Shown: positions 6,371 to 8,784 of the stretch, in pieces | Position numbering within the stretch: the first letter of the stretch is position 1 | Layout: each line of letters starts with the position of its first letter | The notes under the pieces: generated by a model | Told to the model about the DNA's origin: nothing | The model's input: the letters and a program-made list of their open reading frames with translations, nothing else | Databases searched by the model: none | Assembly (NCBI GenBank): GCA_937919125.1 | Contig: CALFOB010000080.1 | Span: 1 to 8,784 of the forward strand | Direction: 5' to 3' | Origin: an uncultured Micrococcales bacterium | GTDB taxonomy: Bacteria; Actinomycetota; Actinomycetes; Actinomycetales; Microbacteriaceae | DNA: 8,784 nucleotides | Position numbers and translations under genes: made by a program

Positions 6371-7180
6371 ATGGACTTTAGTAAAGATTTAGCTCTCGCC
6401 CTTGAGATGGCAAATATCGCAGACAAGATCTCACTAGAACGTTTCTACGCTCAAGATTTAGTAGTCGAATCTAAACCAGACTCTTCCCCTGTTACAGATG
6501 CTGATAGAAGCGTTGAAGCAGCCCTAAAACTAGTTCTTCAAGAACAAAGACCAGATGATTCCCTTATTGGTGAAGAGTATGGAACTGTTGGTGAGAACTT
6601 GCATGGCAAGGGCAGTAGAACTTGGATTATTGACCCTATTGATGGCACAGCGAATTTCATGAGAGGTGTGCCAGTGTGGGCCACTTTGATAGCTCTAGCA
6701 GTTGATGGCAAACCAGTTTTGAGTGTTGTAAGTGCTCCAGCTATGGGTAGAAGATGGTGGGCTGCTCCAGGTGTTGGTGCACACACCAAACACATTGATG
6801 GCAGAGAAGTTCCAATTCACGTTTCTAAAATAAACAACCTTGAAAATGCTTCTCTCAGCTATAACAACCTAAAGCTATGGGATCAGGTAGGTCAGTTAGA
6901 TCAACTCATAGAACTATCCAGAAAAATTTGGCGAACCAGAGCATTCGGAGACTTCTGGTCATACATGCTTTTAGCTGAAGGAACTCTCGAGATAACAGCA
7001 GAACATGATCTGAAGATCTATGACATTGCTGCTCTAGTACCTATCGTTGAACAAGCAGGTGGAACTATCTCTGATCTTGATGGCGACCTAACCACCCAAA
7101 GTTCAAGCGTTCTAGCAACTAACGGAATACTTCACAGAACAGTTGCTGAACACTTCAGACACCCAAACATCAAGAACTAG
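6371..7180 (+). CDS. hisN: Histidinol-phosphatase, inositol monophosphatase family
   Basis: A 269-residue Mg2+-dependent phosphatase of the IMPase superfamily. Motifs: SPVTDADRSVE (39-49); GEEYG (67-71) with the metal-ligand Glu; DPIDGT (88-93), the diagnostic metal-binding motif; WAAPGVGA (130-137); FGD (192-194); and HDLKIYDIAALVPIVEQAGG (212-231), with Asp218 as the last metal ligand. YDIAAL rather than WDVAA, and the position after rsgA, favour HisN, which dephosphorylates histidinol phosphate in histidine synthesis. An inositol-1-phosphatase cannot be fully excluded. The ATG is 9 bases after the rsgA stop with no Shine-Dalgarno. TAAGTT (6359-6364), which includes the rsgA stop, could serve as a weak -10 for a leaderless transcript, but reinitiation from rsgA is simpler. 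The TAG stop lies in a CTAG shared with the convergent transferase gene. Confidence 0.92.
   Translation: MDFSKDLALALEMANIADKISLERFYAQDLVVESKPDSSPVTDADRSVEAALKLVLQEQRPDDSLIGEEYGTVGENLHGKGSRTWIIDPIDGTANFMRGVPVWATLIALAVDGKPVLSVVSAPAMGRRWWAAPGVGAHTKHIDGREVPIHVSKINNLENASLSYNNLKLWDQVGQLDQLIELSRKIWRTRAFGDFWSYMLLAEGTLEITAEHDLKIYDIAALVPIVEQAGGTISDLDGDLTTQSSSVLATNGILHRTVAEHFRHPNIKN
7177..7180. other. CTAG tetramer holding both convergent stop codons
   Basis: The palindrome CTAG provides TAG to hisN on the plus strand (7178-7180) and TAG to the transferase gene on the minus strand (7177-7179). No terminator hairpin is visible around this junction, so transcripts from the two sides probably overlap. Confidence 0.9.
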
Positions 7181-8733
7181 ATTCCTGCTGCCTGACCGTC
7201 AACTCTGACATCGCTTCCCCAGGCTTGAGTTCCGTTATCAAGAATCTTTAGCAATTGAACAGCAGAGCCATGCCCATACTCAGGCAACAGCATCACATCA
7301 TGCCCTTTAGCCTTCAGTTCATCAATAACTTCTGCAGAAACTCTTGATTCAATCTGAAGCTTGCCTGCTCCTGTTTCATAGTCAGATGAATCACCGAGTA
7401 AGTGTTGCCATCTAGCTGCTTCACAAGCTTCTTGAACACTCATACCCAAATCAATCAGGGCAACTATTAGCTGGAAGTTGGTCTGCACCTGGATGTTCGC
7501 TCCTGGAGTTCCGCCAACATAGGCAAGAGATCCATCAGGGTTAGTAACAGTCCATGCGTTAAGAGTGTGAGCTGGCCTCTTGCCAGGTTCAATCAGGTTA
7601 GGTGAGTTCTCATCCAAACTAAACCCAGTTGCTCTGTTGTTTAGAAGAACACCGGTTCCCTTAGGAACAAAAGCAGAACCAAAGCCATGGAACAGACTCT
7701 GAATCCACGACACAGCATTACCTTCAGCATCAGCCACGATGAAGTAGGTAGTGTCACTACCTTCCTTAGTGTCACCTTCAGGGCCGTTATAGGCATTATC
7801 TGGATTTATCTGCTTTCTTCTCATAGCAATGTGCTCTGGAGAAAGAATTCTTTGAGTATCTACTGGAACAAACTCAGGGTCAGCAATGATTTCATTGCGG
7901 TCCATGAAACCTATCTTCTTTGCCTCAACCATTAGATGAATACGCTCTGCTTCTGAGAGCTTAGATAGATCCTTATCTTCAACTAGGAGAAGTTCTTCTA
8001 GAAGAATCATTCCTTGGGTTGGTGGTGGTTGACCATGAACAGAGTAACCACGGTATTTAGCAGTAAGCGGTGCTTCAACTCTGGTTACGTGATTAGCAAG
8101 GTCCTCATGGTTGAACCAACCATCAGTTCCTGAAACAATCTTGTCTGCCACCTCACCCTTATAGAAACCATCTCTGCCATTTTGAGCAATTAGCTTCAAA
8201 GTGTTTGCTAGATCCTTCTGAATAACAACATCACCAATAGAAAGTGATGTGTCAATGCCCATGTCTGCAAAGAAGGTAACCTCAGGAAACAGTTTTAGTA
8301 GCCCTTGAATTCTTAAGACGAAATCTCTTGAAGCAGGAAACCCAAACTCTGCATATCTAATCGCGGGAGCAAGTATCTGTTCAATTGGCAAATTGCCATA
8401 TTTCTCGTGAGCCGCAAACCAGGCTGCTACTGTGCCGGGCACAGTTGCAGATCTATAACCATGGTGATCAATCTTGTCTGTGAACTTATCTCTAGTTGCC
8501 GAGTGTCCTGCTTCTCCACTTCCATTGAAGGCTAGATTCTCTTTGGTCTTAGCGTGATGAGTAATTAGGAATGCATCTCCACCAAGTTGAGATGCACCAG
8601 GTTCAACTACTGAGATGACAGCACTTAGAGCAATACCTGCATCTATGAATGAACCACCCGCTCTAAGAATCTCCAGTGCTGCTGAGACAGCCAAAGGCTG
8701 GCTAGCAGCAGCTCCACCATTCCTTGAGTAAAC
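7177..8733 (-). CDS. Gamma-glutamyltransferase-family (Ntn-hydrolase) protein, 5'-partial
   Basis: A GGT-family protein, expected to self-cleave into large and small subunits. Numbering the frame from the GTG at 8748: the N-terminal LEILRAGG...DAGIALSAVISVVEPGASQLGGDAF (25-60); YRSATVPGTVAAW (98-110); QPPPTQGMILLEEL (240-253); the autocleavage and nucleophile site SDT333TYFIVADAEGNAVSW (331-348); LLNN (368-371); EPGKRPAHTLN (387-397); and GGTPGANIQVQ (412-422). Residues 1-5 (MLFRS) are adapter sequence and not real; the genuine N-terminus, probably 5-15 residues, is off the contig. The Arg that binds the gamma-glutamyl carboxylate in E. coli GGT (Arg114 in FREMAP) aligns with Ser77 in FNGSGEAG, so it may be an acylase-type or uncharacterised amidohydrolase member. 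A signal peptide cannot be judged. It is convergent with hisN, overlapping by 4 bases. Confidence 0.9.
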   Translation of the reverse strand, partial: VYSRNGGAAASQPLAVSAALEILRAGGSFIDAGIALSAVISVVEPGASQLGGDAFLITHHAKTKENLAFNGSGEAGHSATRDKFTDKIDHHGYRSATVPGTVAAWFAAHEKYGNLPIEQILAPAIRYAEFGFPASRDFVLRIQGLLKLFPEVTFFADMGIDTSLSIGDVVIQKDLANTLKLIAQNGRDGFYKGEVADKIVSGTDGWFNHEDLANHVTRVEAPLTAKYRGYSVHGQPPPTQGMILLEELLLVEDKDLSKLSEAERIHLMVEAKKIGFMDRNEIIADPEFVPVDTQRILSPEHIAMRRKQINPDNAYNGPEGDTKEGSDTTYFIVADAEGNAVSWIQSLFHGFGSAFVPKGTGVLLNNRATGFSLDENSPNLIEPGKRPAHTLNAWTVTNPDGSLAYVGGTPGANIQVQTNFQLIVALIDLGMSVQEACEAARWQHLLGDSSDYETGAGKLQIESRVSAEVIDELKAKGHDVMLLPEYGHGSAVQLLKILDNGTQAWGSDVRVDGQAAGI

Positions 8734-8784
8734 AGATCGGAAGAGCACACGTCTGAACTCCAGTCACTAGCTTGTATCTCGTAT
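8734..8784 (+). other. Illumina TruSeq adapter plus index (assembly artefact)
   Basis: From 8734 the sequence begins AGATCGGAAGAGC and continues to 8767 exactly as the 34-base TruSeq read 1 adapter stem as I know it. It is followed by an 8-base index TAGCTTGT (8768-8775) and then ATCTCGTAT (8776-8784), the start of the P7 flow-cell sequence. It is not genomic. The last native base is 8733, or 8734 at most, because the leading A coincides with the ligation overhang. Confidence 0.98.

Noticed and set aside
6238..6795. Two minus-strand frames opposite the rsgA end and hisN
   Set aside because: Both overlap strongly supported coding sequence and show no domain or ribosome binding site.
7687..7935. 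82-residue plus-strand frame opposite the transferase gene
   Set aside because: It covers the region encoding the catalytic Thr of the GGT-family protein and looks like a shadow.
1..8733. A new multi-gene system, mobile element, CRISPR array or tRNA
   Set aside because: All coding space is filled by recognisable mostly housekeeping genes in a familiar actinobacterial order; no direct-repeat arrays, transposase motifs or tRNA-like folds were seen.

Overview
The window looks like chromosomal DNA from a low-GC actinobacterium. It best fits a small freshwater or marine Microbacteriaceae relative (Luna cluster, such as Rhodoluna or Aquiluna-like); this placement is inference, not a database match. 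It rests on the actinobacterial 2-oxoglutarate decarboxylase/dehydrogenase, an RsrA/SigR-type (mycothiol-system) anti-sigma/sigma pair, the CGLAGTVMRF and GELAP motifs of actinobacterial AroA, an RsgA with an actinobacterial N-terminus, and the order sigH-aroA-rsgA-hisN, which I recall as conserved in Microbacteriaceae. Leu CTA and Arg AGA codons are common, as expected for a reduced-GC member.

Layout, left to right. Positions 1-2313 (+): the C-terminal two thirds of the 2-oxoglutarate dehydrogenase E1 gene, cut by the left edge. Positions 2316-2927 (+): an SGNH/GDSL-fold protein whose catalytic Ser and Asp positions look substituted. Positions 2931-2957: a strong hairpin serving as a terminator in both directions. 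Positions 2960-3190 and 3200-3817 (-): a zinc-type anti-sigma factor and its ECF sigma factor, 9 bases apart. Positions 3818-4013: a divergent regulatory region, part of which may encode an N-terminal extension of the sigma factor. Positions 4014-7180 (+): the tightly packed group aroA-rsgA-hisN (4-base overlap, then a 9-base gap). Positions 7177-8733 (-): a gamma-glutamyltransferase-family protein convergent with hisN, sharing a CTAG tetramer in which both stop codons lie. Positions 8734-8784 are not biological: they read as Illumina TruSeq adapter plus index.

The genes are mostly housekeeping: TCA cycle (2-oxoglutarate), shikimate pathway (AroA), ribosome maturation (RsgA), histidine synthesis (HisN) and thiol-stress regulation (sigma/anti-sigma). 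I found no mobile element, CRISPR array, RNA gene, phage gene or defence locus, and no gene-free stretch over 300 bases. I do not see a new multi-gene system. The most notable points are the adapter read-through at the right end, which creates a false start for the transferase gene, the probably non-catalytic SGNH protein, the possible sigma isoform, and a GGT-family enzyme lacking the usual gamma-glutamyl-binding arginine.
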